Of a stretch of 64,000 nt of DNA, positions 53,528 to 63,536 are shown in pieces. The position numbers and the translations under genes were made by a program. The stretch covers positions 30,503-94,502 of the forward strand of contig NZ_VOSW01000029.1 of NCBI RefSeq assembly GCF_009690905.1, read 5' to 3'. The notes beneath the pieces are model-generated. The model saw only the letters and a program-made list of their open reading frames with translations. It made no database searches and had not been told where the DNA came from. This DNA comes from Paraburkholderia madseniana. Lineage in GTDB: Bacteria > Pseudomonadota > Gammaproteobacteria > Burkholderiales > Burkholderiaceae. Position 1 is the first letter of the stretch. Each line of letters starts with the position of its first letter.

Positions 53528-54442
53528 TTAATGTCGCGCGGGTTTAGAGGCGTGCTTTGCTTCAAGCACCATCGTGTCGTCGGCCATCTTAAGAAAACTA
53601 TCAACGATCGGATTTGTGTACTGAAGCTGCGGACATACGGTGAATCCCCGAAACACGACGTCCGGTGAAAACGGCCGAAACTGGATCTTCGTGGGATTGG
53701 CATCGAAAGTCGCAAGCGGATTCACGATGCCGATTCCCAACCCGCGCGACACCATCGCGCAAATCGTCGCACCGTATGGCGTTTCGATAGTCGGCACCTG
53801 ATTGACTTCCGCCTGACGCAACACGCGATCCAGCGACGAACGCGTGTCGTCCGCATACGAAGGCAGAATCAGCCTTTCGTTGCGCAGATCGCGTGCGTGG
53901 ATACGTTTGCGCGCAGTCAGCGGATGCCCGGCCGGTAGCGCGCACACGCCGGGTAGCCGGTATAACTCGGTGCTCGTCACACCAAATGCATCGGGCGTAG
54001 TCGTAGCAAAGCCGATATCGCAATAGGCCGCCGAGGCCCAACGCTGGATCGTGCCTTCGCTGCGCATTTCCAGCGATATCGCAATGCGTGGATAGACGGC
54101 AAGAAAACGCTCGATCACAATCGGGATGAACGACAACGCCAGCACCGGCGCCGCGACGAGCCGCAGACGGCCACTGCCGAACTGGCGGATTTCACGCGCG
54201 GAATGCGCCAGTTTCTCGAGGCCCACAAAACTCCGGTCCACTTCGCGGTAAAACGCGCTCCCCGCATCCGTGGCCTGAATCCGTCCGCCATTGCGCGTGA
54301 ACAGCGCCAATCCCGTCGATGCCTCCAGTTCCGCAATCAACCGGCTGATGCTCGGCTGCGACGTGCCAAGTTCCTCGGCGGCGGCGGTCATCGAGCCGCG
54401 CAACATGACCAGCCTGAACGCTTCGATTTGCCGCTGATTCAT
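53528..54442 (-). CDS. LysR-family transcriptional regulator
   Basis: 304 residues; helix-turn-helix MNQRQIEAFRLVMLRGSMTA and EELGTSQPSISRLIAELEAS. Effector domain RLRLVAAPVLALSFIPIVIE resembles OccR/NocR-type regulators of opine and amino-acid catabolism. Divergent from the FAD oxidase and ABC genes at 54582 onward, its probable targets. Confidence 0.92.
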   Translation of the reverse strand: MNQRQIEAFRLVMLRGSMTAAAEELGTSQPSISRLIAELEASTGLALFTRNGGRIQATDAGSAFYREVDRSFVGLEKLAHSAREIRQFGSGRLRLVAAPVLALSFIPIVIERFLAVYPRIAISLEMRSEGTIQRWASAAYCDIGFATTTPDAFGVTSTELYRLPGVCALPAGHPLTARKRIHARDLRNERLILPSYADDTRSSLDRVLRQAEVNQVPTIETPYGATICAMVSRGLGIGIVNPLATFDANPTKIQFRPFSPDVVFRGFTVCPQLQYTNPIVDSFLKMADDTMVLEAKHASKPARH

Positions 54443-54581
54443 CCTTTTGCCTCGTCTGCCTTCGTTGATCCGGCTCCCAGCTTGCCATACCAAATTTGAA
54501 TGGCAGACGTTTTTGGTCGTATTTGACCGGATGGTCGACGAAAACCTAGACTGGCTTGCATCTTCTTACCGGCCATAGACG

Positions 54582-55905
54582 ATGCGCTCCGATGCCCTGC
54601 TGCTTCACGACGATTTTCGCGTGACCCCCGTACTGGTGGGACACCGCGCCGCCCGAGACGGTCCGTGACGCGTTGCCGTCCAACGTTGACGTGGTGATCG
54701 TCGGCAGCGGCTATTGCGGCTTGTCGGCGGCTGCGGTTGCAGCGCGCCTCGGCGCGAGCGTCGCCGTGCTCGACGCCGCAGAGATCGGGGCGGGCGGCAG
54801 CACGCGCAGCGGCGGCATGGTGTCGAGCGGACAGAAGCTCGCGCTAACCAATGCGATTCGTGGCGTATCGGCAGAGCGGCTGGGACGGCTGATGCACGAG
54901 TCGATGGCGAGCTTCGATTACCTGAAGCGCCTTGTCGCCGAGGAGTCGCTCGACGCCGATCTGCAGATCACGGGGCGTTTCTTCGGTGCATTCACGCCGC
55001 GCCACTTCGATCGCTTGCGGCGCCAGGGCGACCTCTTGCGCGAGAAGACCGGCGTGACGGTGCATGTCGTGCCGCGCGCGGAGCAGCATACGGTGATCGG
55101 CTCCGACTACTACTACGGCGGGATTCTCGTCGATGAATACGGTGGTCTGCATACGGCCAAATATCATCGCGCGCTGCGAGATCTAGCGCGGCGTTGCGGC
55201 GCGACTTTGCATTCACATGCGGGAGTGGAACGAATCGAACGCAATGGCGCGGGCTTTCGGGTTCACGCAACGCGAGGAAAAATCGACACGAAGCATGTGC
55301 TGGTCGCGACCAACGGCTACACCGGACGGCTGCTGCCGTTCTTCGCGCGGCGCGTGCTGCCGGTCGCGAGTTACCAGATCGCAACGGAGCCGCTGCCGCC
55401 GGGACTGATGGCCGTGCTGAATCCGGGGCGGCGCATGATCAGCGATTCGAAGCGCAATCTGTTCTACACAAGGCCGTCGCCCGATGGCACGCGAATGCTG
55501 TTCGGCTCGCGCCCCGCCATCCGCGAAGTGAGCGAACGTGAAGCGGCGAGGATGCTGCACGCGAAGATGATCGAGTTGTGGCCCGCACTGCGCGACGTGC
55601 GCATCACGCACGCGTGGAAGGGCTACGTCGCGATGACGGGCGACAAGCTCGCGCATATCGGTGAACAGGACGGCATTCACTACGCGCTCGGCTGCAACGG
55701 CAACGGTGTCGCGCTGATGAGCTATCTGGGCTCGCGAGTCGCGAGATCCATGCTCGGACTCGATGCGCAGGCGGGCGCATTCGGCGAGGGCGCCTTTCCG
55801 GTCAACCCGGCCGGCATGGCGAGCCGCCTGAGCGTGCCGGTCGGCACGGCGCTCTATGCGTTCGACGATTTCTGGAGCGGCCGCGCGCGCGCCGCGCTTT
55901 CTTGA
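54582..55905 (+). pseudogene. FAD-dependent amine/amino-acid oxidase with a C-tract frameshift near its start
   Basis: The family N-terminus is split between two frames. ATG 54582 gives MRSDALLLHDDFRVTP, then the next frame supplies YWWDTAPPETVRDALPSNVD and runs on as VVIVGSGYCGLSAAAVAARL to 55905. The shift lies in a run of five C at 54625-54629; four C would restore a single ~440-residue enzyme. The body is intact: TRSGGMVSSGQK, AWKGYVAMTGDKLAHIG, GCNGNGVALMSYLG. A TTG start at 54673 would give 410 residues with a normal FAD domain. PuuB/OrdL-like; beside an amino-acid ABC transporter and LysR. The frameshift may be a sequencing artefact. Confidence 0.82.
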
Positions 55906-55945
55906 CAGACTTCCCATCGCAGGTCCTTTCGACGGAGCAAACATC

Positions 55946-56764
55946 ATGCGTTTTCGCCATCTTCTCAGCCTCATTGCGGTTGTCGTGCCGCTATCGCTCG
56001 TGTTGCAAGGCAACGCCCGTGCCGACGACATCGGCACGCTGACGCCCGGCAAGCTGGTCGCCGGCGTGGATGCGAACAACAAGCCGTATTCGTATATCGA
56101 CAACGGCAAGATGACGGGCTTCGACGTCGAACTGCTGCGCGCCGTCGCCGCGAAGCTCGGCCTGAGCGCCGAGTTCCGCGCGCAGGATTTCAGCGGACTG
56201 CTGCCGAGCGTTGCGAACCAGCAGATCGATCTGGCCGCCGGGTCGATTTCGATCACGAAAGAACGCCTGAAAATGGTCGATTTCTCAGAGGGCTATCTGA
56301 CGGGCCTTCTAAGCGTAGCAACCTTGCCCGACAGCACGATCACGAGCGATCCGTCGTCGGTGAAGGGCAAACGGATCGGCGTCGTGCAGGGCACGATCGA
56401 GGACACGTATTCGGACAGCTACCTGCCGGGCGCGCAGATCGTGCGCTTTCCGAACCTGAACGCGGGATTCCTCGCGATGCGCTCGAAATACATCGATGGC
56501 TACTTCGTGGATAAAACGCTCGTGGAAGGCTTGCAGGGCAAGTATCCGCAAATGAACATCGCGGACAAGCTCGACATCTCCGCCGTCAATCTGCCTGCCG
56601 GTTTCCCTGTGCACAAGGGCAACGCCAAGCTCGAGGCGGCGCTGAACAAGTGCATTGGCGAACTGGTCGCGGACGGAACCTGGCTGAAGCTGTACCTGCA
56701 GTTCCATCCGGGTTATTCGAAGCCCGCGAGCCTGCCGCCGTACGCGATGAAGACCGATAACTGA
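55946..56764 (+). CDS. Amino-acid ABC transporter binding protein
   Basis: 272 residues, signal peptide LLSLIAVVVPLSLVLQGNARA. Family 3 fold: NKPYSYIDNGKMTGFDVELL and QIDLAAGSISITKERLKMVD. Start at ATG 55946 with GGAG at 55934. Forms a short operon with the permease at 56829; no ATPase is encoded next to it. Confidence 0.92.
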   Translation: MRFRHLLSLIAVVVPLSLVLQGNARADDIGTLTPGKLVAGVDANNKPYSYIDNGKMTGFDVELLRAVAAKLGLSAEFRAQDFSGLLPSVANQQIDLAAGSISITKERLKMVDFSEGYLTGLLSVATLPDSTITSDPSSVKGKRIGVVQGTIEDTYSDSYLPGAQIVRFPNLNAGFLAMRSKYIDGYFVDKTLVEGLQGKYPQMNIADKLDISAVNLPAGFPVHKGNAKLEAALNKCIGELVADGTWLKLYLQFHPGYSKPASLPPYAMKTDN

Positions 56765-56828
56765 TTGAGTTCGGCCGACTGCGGACCGGTGGCTGAACCC
56801 GCCGCCGACGCTCAACAGGGAGCGCACC

Positions 56829-57635
56829 ATGAATGCTTTCTTGCAGAACTTTCTCGACTGGCCGTTGCTGATCTCGTCGATACCGTCGTTGCTGTGCACG
56901 GGTCTCGTCAACACGCTGGTGCTATCGGTGTTTTCGACCGTGCTGGGGATCGTCGCGGGCATGATGCTCGCGTTGATGACGGTGTCGCATACGCGCTGGT
57001 TGATGCTGCCCGCACAGGTGTTCATCGACGTGTTTCGCGGCCTGCCGGCCGCGCTCGTGATCCTGCTGGTCGGCCAGGGACTCGCGCCAGTGGGGCTCGC
57101 GATCTTCGGACCCAATCCGTATCCGCTCGCGATCGTCGCACTTGGGCTGATCTCGTCCGCGTATATCGCGGAGATTTTCCGCTCCGGCATTCAAAGCGTG
57201 GGGCGCGGACAACTGTCCGCGTGTCAGGCGCTCGGCATGACATACTGGAGCAGCATGCGCCACGTGATCGTGCCGCAAGGCGTGCGGCGCATCTTGCCGG
57301 CGCTTGCGAACCAGTTCATTTCGATCGTCAAGGATTCGAGTCTGGTCTATTTTCTCGGCCTGCTGACTTCGCAACGCGATCTGTTTACGATCGGCCAGAA
57401 CACGTCGGTGAATACCGCGAACCTGTCGCCGCTGGTGGCTGCGGGTGCGGTGTATCTGCTTGTGACCGTGCCGCTCACGCACGCGATCAATCACATCGAC
57501 CGCTGGACCAACCGTCATGCGAATCCGGCGCGCGGCAGTTCCAGTACACGATTGTCACGCCGGCAGCGCAAGGCGCAGGCTTCGGCCAGTTCGACTGTGC
57601 CGGTCAGGGCCGGCATTGCCGATCAACATAACTAG
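56829..57635 (+). CDS. Amino-acid ABC transporter permease
   Basis: 268 residues. EAA-loop ACQALGMTYWSSMRHVIVPQ and DVFRGLPAALVILLVGQG are diagnostic for the polar amino-acid family. The C-terminal 40 residues after VPLTHAIN are hydrophilic and Arg/Ser rich. AGGGAG precedes the ATG. The partner ATPase is not in this window; it may share the one at 9139 or 48605, or lie elsewhere. Confidence 0.92.
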   Translation: MNAFLQNFLDWPLLISSIPSLLCTGLVNTLVLSVFSTVLGIVAGMMLALMTVSHTRWLMLPAQVFIDVFRGLPAALVILLVGQGLAPVGLAIFGPNPYPLAIVALGLISSAYIAEIFRSGIQSVGRGQLSACQALGMTYWSSMRHVIVPQGVRRILPALANQFISIVKDSSLVYFLGLLTSQRDLFTIGQNTSVNTANLSPLVAAGAVYLLVTVPLTHAINHIDRWTNRHANPARGSSSTRLSRRQRKAQASASSTVPVRAGIADQHN

Positions 57636-57661
57636 TCTTCACAGGCAGGACACCAGCCACA

Positions 57662-58999
57662 ATGGGACCCAAAGTAGAAACGGTCGCTGACGACACCACC
57701 TTGCCCGCGCAAGTCGATGTCGTCGTCATCGGCGGCGGCATTATCGGGGTGAGCACGGCCCTTTATCTGAGCGAGAAGGGATTGCAGGTCGCGCTATGTG
57801 AGAAAGGCCATATTGCGGGCGAGCAATCGAGTCGCAACTGGGGTTGGGTGCGCGTAACGCATCGCGACATGCGCGAGTTCGCGTTGAGCATTGAAAGCCT
57901 GAAATTGTGGCGGAAAATCGATGCGACGCTCGGCATTGACACGGGCTTCAATCAATGCGGCATCCTCTACATGACCGACGAAGACGCCGTGATGGACAGT
58001 CATCACGTATGGCTCGACAAGGCGCGCCACGTAGCAGGCGACACGTTCGACACACGGGTGGTCGACGGGCGTGCCGTTGCTGAACTCTTGCCCGGCGCGA
58101 CGAAAGCGTTCAAAGGCGGACTCTACACATCTGGCGACGGCCGCGCCGAACCGCAAAAAGCCGCACCTGCGATCGCGAATGCGTTGCGCAAACGCGGTGT
58201 CAAGATTCTGACGCCATGCGCCGCCCGTGGCATCGAAACAAGCGCAGGGCGCGTCAGTGCGGTGGTCACCGAGCACGGCACGATTCGTTGCAACAGCGTC
58301 GTCGTCGCAGGTGGTGCGTGGTCGCGGTTGTTCTGCGGCAACCTGGATGTCGATGTACCGCAACTGCTGGTAAAGGCCTCGGTGCTTCGCACCGAGCCGC
58401 TCGACGGCGGCCCGACCTGTAGCGCGAGCAACAAGAAATTCGCGTTTCGCAAGCGCGCCGACGGCGGCTATACGATCGCTTTTGGCTTCCGCACCTATAG
58501 CGATCTCACGCCCGATTCCTTTCGCCTGTTCTTCAAATATGTCGAAGCGTTGAAGAGCCAGTTGGGCGCTTTGCGCATCGGCATCGGCGCTCGCTTTTTC
58601 GAGGAATTGCGCCGTCCGCGTCATTGGGCGCTCGACCGTCCCACCGCGTTCGAAGCGGTCCGCACGCTCGATCCCGAACCGATCACCCGGTACACCGACG
58701 CCGGTTTGCGCGAGTTCACCAAGGTCTTCCCGCATCTGGCGCACGCGCGAATCGCGCAGCGCTGGGCGGGCTACATGGATGTGACGCCGGACGCGATTCC
58801 AGTGATCTCCGGTGTCGATACGGTGCCGGGCCTCTTTATCGGCACGGGCTTTTCGGGGCATGGATTCGGCATCGGCCCGGCGGCCGGAAAGCTGATGGCC
58901 GATCTGGTGACGAACGACACGCCGCTTGTCGACCCGCATGCGTTCCACCTCAACCGGTTCAGCGACGGAACGAAGATCGTGATCGACGCGGGCTTCTAA
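57662..58999 (+). CDS. FAD-dependent oxidoreductase (DadA/glycine-oxidase fold)
   Basis: 445 residues. VDVVVIGGGIIGVSTALYLS binds ADP of FAD; EKGHIAGEQSSRNWGWVRVT is the family's FAD-stacking segment. Later elements are AVVTEHGTIRCNSVVVAGGAW-like (listed in two parts: EHGTIRCNSVVVAGGAW) and GTGFSGHGFGIGPAAGKLMA. Likely oxidises a secondary amine or amino acid imported by the preceding ABC proteins. 26 bases after the permease. Confidence 0.9.
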   Translation: MGPKVETVADDTTLPAQVDVVVIGGGIIGVSTALYLSEKGLQVALCEKGHIAGEQSSRNWGWVRVTHRDMREFALSIESLKLWRKIDATLGIDTGFNQCGILYMTDEDAVMDSHHVWLDKARHVAGDTFDTRVVDGRAVAELLPGATKAFKGGLYTSGDGRAEPQKAAPAIANALRKRGVKILTPCAARGIETSAGRVSAVVTEHGTIRCNSVVVAGGAWSRLFCGNLDVDVPQLLVKASVLRTEPLDGGPTCSASNKKFAFRKRADGGYTIAFGFRTYSDLTPDSFRLFFKYVEALKSQLGALRIGIGARFFEELRRPRHWALDRPTAFEAVRTLDPEPITRYTDAGLREFTKVFPHLAHARIAQRWAGYMDVTPDAIPVISGVDTVPGLFIGTGFSGHGFGIGPAAGKLMADLVTNDTPLVDPHAFHLNRFSDGTKIVIDAGF

Positions 59000-59183
59000 G
59001 GCGATCTTTCATCAGAAGGAATAGCCGGTCATTACGAAGCCGACGTAACGCGTTTGCCATAACATGATGTCATGGGCACCACAACAATTGCGGCGTTGTC
59101 GCCATTAAATAGACTCACTATATTGGCCTCAATGCGCATTACATCCACGATCTCTTTCGCTTAACCCTTTCGAGGACAAAGTC

Positions 59184-60242
59184 GTGATCAAGAAGCCCAT
59201 GTTGCGCCCGCTTGCGGCGGTTCTGATTCTTGGTGTCGCGGGTCTGGTGCCTGCGTGTCTCACGCCTGTTTTTGCTGCGGGGAAGATTACCTTTGTTTCT
59301 CAAGGCGGCACGTATCAGGAAGCGCAGACCAAGGCGATCCTCGATCCCGCTGCGAAGCTGCTGAACATTACCGTGAACCAGGACAGCATCCCGGACGCGT
59401 GGCCGCAGATCAAGGCGCAGGCTGCAACCGGCAAGCCGATCTGGGACGTGGTCGATACGCCGACGTCCAACTGCCTGCGCGGCGGCCACGAAGGCCTGTT
59501 GGAGAAGCTCGATTTCTCGAAGATCCCGAATGGGGCCGCGATGCCCGAGAAATACCGCACGCCGTATTCAGTCGCCTATGAGTTCTATTCGACGGTCATC
59601 GGCTACAACAAGAAGTCGTTGAAGAAAGTGCCGCAGAGCTGGGCCGATTTCTGGAATGTGAAGGGATTCCCCGGCACGCGTGCGTTGCGCAATGATCCGC
59701 AGACGGTACTCGAAGCCGCGCTTCTGGCAGACGGCGTGCCGCGCGACAAGCTTTATCCGCTCGATGTCGACCGTGCATTCAAGAAGCTCCAACAGATCAA
59801 GCCGGACGTGACCGTCTGGTGGACGTCGGGCGGGCAGTCGGCGCAATTGCTGCACGACGGCGAAGTCGATATGACGATGATCTGGAACGGCCGCGCGAGC
59901 GCCGTGCGTAAAGACAACCCCGATATCGACTTCACGTTCAACGATGGCATTCTGCAGAACACCCAGTTGTGCGTGCTGAAGAACGCGCCGAACCTGGCCG
60001 ACGCGATCAAATTCGTCAACGCCGCTGTCTCGCCCGAATTGCAGGCGAACTTGCCGCTGTACATCGACTATGGCCCGGGCAATCCGGCGGCTTTCAAGAC
60101 CGGCAAGATCGACGCGAAACGCGCGAGCGAGCTGCCGAGCTCGCCGGACAACGCGGCGAAGCAGGCGCTCATGTCGGAGGAGTGGTGGGCCTCGGACGCC
60201 GGCATTCAGGCAAAGGCACGCTGGCTCAAGTTCATGCAGTAA
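59184..60242 (+). CDS. Spermidine/putrescine-type ABC transporter binding protein
   Basis: 352 residues of the PotD-like (family 1/6) fold. A signal peptide with LAAVLILGVAGLVPACLTPVF ends before AAGKITFVSQGG. VSQGGTYQEAQTKAILDPAA, WDVVDTPTSNCLRGG and VWWTSGGQSAQLLHDGEVDM are typical. GTG start with GAGGA eight bases before it. The permease at 63537 is of the matching PotC type, so the two may belong to one transporter split across the GMC and aldehyde dehydrogenase genes. Confidence 0.9.
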   Translation: MIKKPMLRPLAAVLILGVAGLVPACLTPVFAAGKITFVSQGGTYQEAQTKAILDPAAKLLNITVNQDSIPDAWPQIKAQAATGKPIWDVVDTPTSNCLRGGHEGLLEKLDFSKIPNGAAMPEKYRTPYSVAYEFYSTVIGYNKKSLKKVPQSWADFWNVKGFPGTRALRNDPQTVLEAALLADGVPRDKLYPLDVDRAFKKLQQIKPDVTVWWTSGGQSAQLLHDGEVDMTMIWNGRASAVRKDNPDIDFTFNDGILQNTQLCVLKNAPNLADAIKFVNAAVSPELQANLPLYIDYGPGNPAAFKTGKIDAKRASELPSSPDNAAKQALMSEEWWASDAGIQAKARWLKFMQ

Positions 60243-60336
60243 GGCGCAGGCCGGTCCCGACGCGCGGGCTCACGGGTTCGCGCGCACGTTTTGCTCACCC
60301 GTTCCGCACGTTTCACCGCCCGCGTAATCATCGAAC

Positions 60337-62025
60337 GTGATCGACTATCTGATTCTCGGCGGCGGTTCGGCGGGCTGCGTGCTCGCCGCGCGCCTGTCCG
60401 AAGACGCCGGCAAGACCGTCTGTCTCGTCGAGGCCGGCCGCAATATCTCGCAGACGGACATGCCTGCTGCCGTGCGCAGCCGGTACCCTGGCCGCGCCTA
60501 TCTCGACACGGCGAACATCTGGCAGCGCCTGAAGGCGCGCATGAGCGTATCGGCGACGACACGACGCTACGAACAGGCGCGCCTGCTCGGCGGCGGCTCG
60601 GCGATCAATGCGTTGATGGCGAATCGCGGCGCGCCCGCCGATTACGACGAATGGGACGCGCTAGGCGCACACGGCTGGAACTGGAGCGCCTGCCTGCGGT
60701 ACTTCCGCAAACTCGAAACCGATTGCGACTTCGACGGCGAGCTGCACGGCAAGAGCGGCCCGGTCCGCATCCAGCGGACGAACTGGCCACGCATTTCACC
60801 CTTCGTGCGCGCGGTTCTCGGTACGCTTGCCGCGCGCGGCCACGTGCGGCGCGACGATCAGAACGGCGCATGGGAGGACGGTACGTTCATTGGCTCGATT
60901 GCGGTGAGCGAGGCTGGTGAGCGTATTCCGACCTCGGTCTGCTATCTCGACGACACCGTGCGGGCCCGTCCGAACCTCACGACCCGCACCGGAACGCTCG
61001 TCGAGCGCGTGCTGTTCGACGGCACGCGCGCAGTCGGTGCGCGCATCGTCGATAGCGAGGGCAGGGATGGCGCGGGCGAAGAATTGCGCGCCGCGTATGT
61101 AATCGTCTGCGCCGGCGCGATCCACAGTCCCGCGCTGCTGATGCGAAGCGGCATCGGACCGGCCGCTGAGCTCTCCGCGCTGGGTATCGAAGTGCGCGCG
61201 GACCGGGCCGGCGTCGGCGGCAATCTGATGGAGCATCCGTCGATCGCCGTCTCCGCGGTTTTGCCGCGGGCCGCCCGCACGCCGTTTCCCGACGAGCATC
61301 ACGAGCAGGCCATCGTGCGCTTTTCGTCGGGCATGCACGACACAGTGCCCGGCGACATGCACGGTGCGATCCTGTCGCGTTCGGGCTGGCATTCAGTTGG
61401 CTACCGGCTCGGCACGATCTTCTTCTGGGTGAACAAGTCGTACTCGCGCGGCCGGGTGACGCTGACGTCGGCAAGTCCGCATAGCGAACCCGCAGTCGAT
61501 TTCAACATGCTGTCCGATGCTCGCGATCTCGAACGTCTGAAGGGCGCGCTGCGCTTCGGCGCTGAAACGCTGGCTGATCCGATGATGGCGAAGCATCGCG
61601 CGACGCTTCTGCCTTCGAGCTATTCGCCGCGTGTCGCAAGTGTGGCCGTGCCGGGTGCGTGGAACGCGTTGCAACGCGGCACGCTGAGCGCGCTGCTGGA
61701 CATCGCGGGTCCGTTTCGCGCGTGGCTCGTGCGACGCGTGGTCACTCAGGGCGTGACGCTGAACGACCTGCTCGCCGACGATCATGCCTTGACTAAGTTC
61801 GTCACGCGCTCGGTGGGCGGTACCTGGCATCCGTCGGGAACCTGCCGGATGGGCGCCGCCGACGATCCGCTCGCTGTCTGCGATGCGCGTGGCGCCGTGT
61901 ATGGCGTGAACGGGCTTTACGTGTGCGATGCGTCGCTGATGCCTTCGATACCGTGCGCCAACACGAATATTCCGACCATCATGATCGCGGAGCGCATCGC
62001 GGATATGCTGCGTGGCCGCGCCTAG
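60337..62025 (+). CDS. GMC-family FAD oxidoreductase (choline/alcohol dehydrogenase type)
   Basis: 562 residues from a GTG start. DYLILGGGSAGCVLAARLSE, LGGGSAINALMANRG (signature 1) and GAIHSPALLMRSGIGPAAEL (signature 2). The active-site His and Asn are in WHPSGTCRMGAADDP and CANTNIPTIMIAERIA. No signal peptide, unlike the GMC enzyme at 24930. With a convergent aldehyde dehydrogenase and a PotD-type receptor it suggests oxidation of an amino-alcohol or related compound to the acid. Confidence 0.92.
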   Translation: MIDYLILGGGSAGCVLAARLSEDAGKTVCLVEAGRNISQTDMPAAVRSRYPGRAYLDTANIWQRLKARMSVSATTRRYEQARLLGGGSAINALMANRGAPADYDEWDALGAHGWNWSACLRYFRKLETDCDFDGELHGKSGPVRIQRTNWPRISPFVRAVLGTLAARGHVRRDDQNGAWEDGTFIGSIAVSEAGERIPTSVCYLDDTVRARPNLTTRTGTLVERVLFDGTRAVGARIVDSEGRDGAGEELRAAYVIVCAGAIHSPALLMRSGIGPAAELSALGIEVRADRAGVGGNLMEHPSIAVSAVLPRAARTPFPDEHHEQAIVRFSSGMHDTVPGDMHGAILSRSGWHSVGYRLGTIFFWVNKSYSRGRVTLTSASPHSEPAVDFNMLSDARDLERLKGALRFGAETLADPMMAKHRATLLPSSYSPRVASVAVPGAWNALQRGTLSALLDIAGPFRAWLVRRVVTQGVTLNDLLADDHALTKFVTRSVGGTWHPSGTCRMGAADDPLAVCDARGAVYGVNGLYVCDASLMPSIPCANTNIPTIMIAERIADMLRGRA

Positions 62026-62086
62026 GCGACATGCCGGGTTGAGAAAGCGGAAGCGGCCCGTCGACCGCCGCAGCGCTCAGTTGCCC

Positions 62087-63514
62087 TCAGTCTCCATACC
62101 CCACGATGCCTTTTACTTCGAGAAACGCCTCGAGCCCCCACTCGGCGTATTCGCGCCCATTGCCCGACTGCTTGTAGCCACCGAAAGGCGAGCCGGCGTC
62201 CCACGACGGATAGTTCAGGTACACGCTGCCCGCACGCAACCTGAACGCTACGCGCCGCGCGCGCTCGTGATCGGCGGATTGCACATAGGCAGCGAGGCCG
62301 AAGGGGCTGTCGTTCGCAATCGCGATTGCATCGTCTTCGTCGCGATACGGCATGATGACGAGCACGGGTCCGAAGATCTCTTCGCGCGCGATCGTCATGG
62401 ACGGACGCACGTTCGCGAACACAGTGGGTTGTACGTAGTAGCCGCGTTCGAGACCTTGCGGACGACCGAGGCCACCGGCCACGACCTGCGCGCCCTCGTC
62501 GATGCCGGCCGCGATCAGCCGTTCCACGCGCTCGAACTGCACGCCGCTGACAACCGGCCCCATCGTCGTGCGTTCGTGGTCTGCAGGGCCGACGCGATGT
62601 GCCTCTGCCGTTCGCCGGGCGATCGCCACTGCCTCGTCATGGCGCGCCTCGGGCACCAGCATGCGTGTCGGTGCATTGCACGACTGGCCGCTGTTGTTGA
62701 AGCACGAGTTGACGCCCGCCGTCACGGCGGCTTCAAAGTCGACGTCGTCCAGCAGGATGTTGGCCGATTTGCCACCCAGCTCCTGATGCACGCGCTTGAC
62801 GGTCGGCGCCGCGAGCTTCGCGATCTCGATGCCCGCGCGCGTCGAGCCGGTGAACGACACCATGTCGACATCGGGATGCGCTGCAAGCGCCGCACCGACG
62901 GTCGGGCCATCGCCGTTCACGAGATTGAAGACCCCCGGCGGCACGCCCGCGGCGTCCAGAATCTCCGCGAACAGCAGCGCGTTGAGCGGCGTCACCTCGC
63001 TGGGCTTCAGCACCATCGTGCAGCCGGCCGCGATGGCGGGCGCTGCCTTGCAGACGATCTGATTGATCGGCCAGTTCCACGGCGTGATGAGCGCAACGAC
63101 GCCCACCGGTTCGTGATTGACGAGCGTAGTGCCTTTTTTGCGTTGCCACGCGAACGTTTCGCACGTGCGGATCAATTCGTCGAGATGCCGCCGTCCGATT
63201 CCCGCCTGCCATGCGTGCGCCATCGCGCGCGGGGCGCCCAGTTCCCGCGAGATCGTGTCGCCCATCTCGTCGTGACGCTCGAGAAAGACCTCGAGAATGC
63301 GGCGGATCAGCGCGAGACGCTCGGCGGGCGTGGTCTGCGAGAACGACGTGAACGCGCGTTTTGCGGCAGCGACCGCGCGATCGATATCGGCGGGCGTGCC
63401 CATTGCCACTTCGGCGAACGCTTCTTCGGTGCAGGGATCGATGACGGGCAGGCGTGCGGTGCCCGACGGCTCGACCCACGCGCCGTCGATATAGAACTTC
63501 AGTGCATTGATCAT
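62087..63514 (-). CDS. NAD(P)-dependent aldehyde dehydrogenase
   Basis: 475 residues. Catalytic Cys in FNNSGQSCNAPTRML, Glu in HQELGGKSANI, cofactor loop FTGSTRAGIEIAK, and Asn in TPWNWPINQIVCK. The C-terminal GSPFGGYKQSGNGREYAEWG is typical of the betaine-aldehyde/gamma-aminobutyraldehyde group. It follows the PotC-type permease by 22 bases on the same strand, so it is co-transcribed with a polyamine-type importer. Confidence 0.93.
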   Translation of the reverse strand: MINALKFYIDGAWVEPSGTARLPVIDPCTEEAFAEVAMGTPADIDRAVAAAKRAFTSFSQTTPAERLALIRRILEVFLERHDEMGDTISRELGAPRAMAHAWQAGIGRRHLDELIRTCETFAWQRKKGTTLVNHEPVGVVALITPWNWPINQIVCKAAPAIAAGCTMVLKPSEVTPLNALLFAEILDAAGVPPGVFNLVNGDGPTVGAALAAHPDVDMVSFTGSTRAGIEIAKLAAPTVKRVHQELGGKSANILLDDVDFEAAVTAGVNSCFNNSGQSCNAPTRMLVPEARHDEAVAIARRTAEAHRVGPADHERTTMGPVVSGVQFERVERLIAAGIDEGAQVVAGGLGRPQGLERGYYVQPTVFANVRPSMTIAREEIFGPVLVIMPYRDEDDAIAIANDSPFGLAAYVQSADHERARRVAFRLRAGSVYLNYPSWDAGSPFGGYKQSGNGREYAEWGLEAFLEVKGIVGYGD

Positions 63515-63536
63515 GTGAGTGGTGTGTAGGAGGAGT

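Noticed and set aside
57206..57225. CGGACA-AC-TGTCCG resembling the 37955/39848 operator
   Set aside because: Lies inside a permease coding region and has a 2-base rather than 3-base spacer.
62012..63529. 505-codon plus-strand open frame
   Set aside because: Antisense to the aldehyde dehydrogenase with intact catalytic residues; no protein features of its own.
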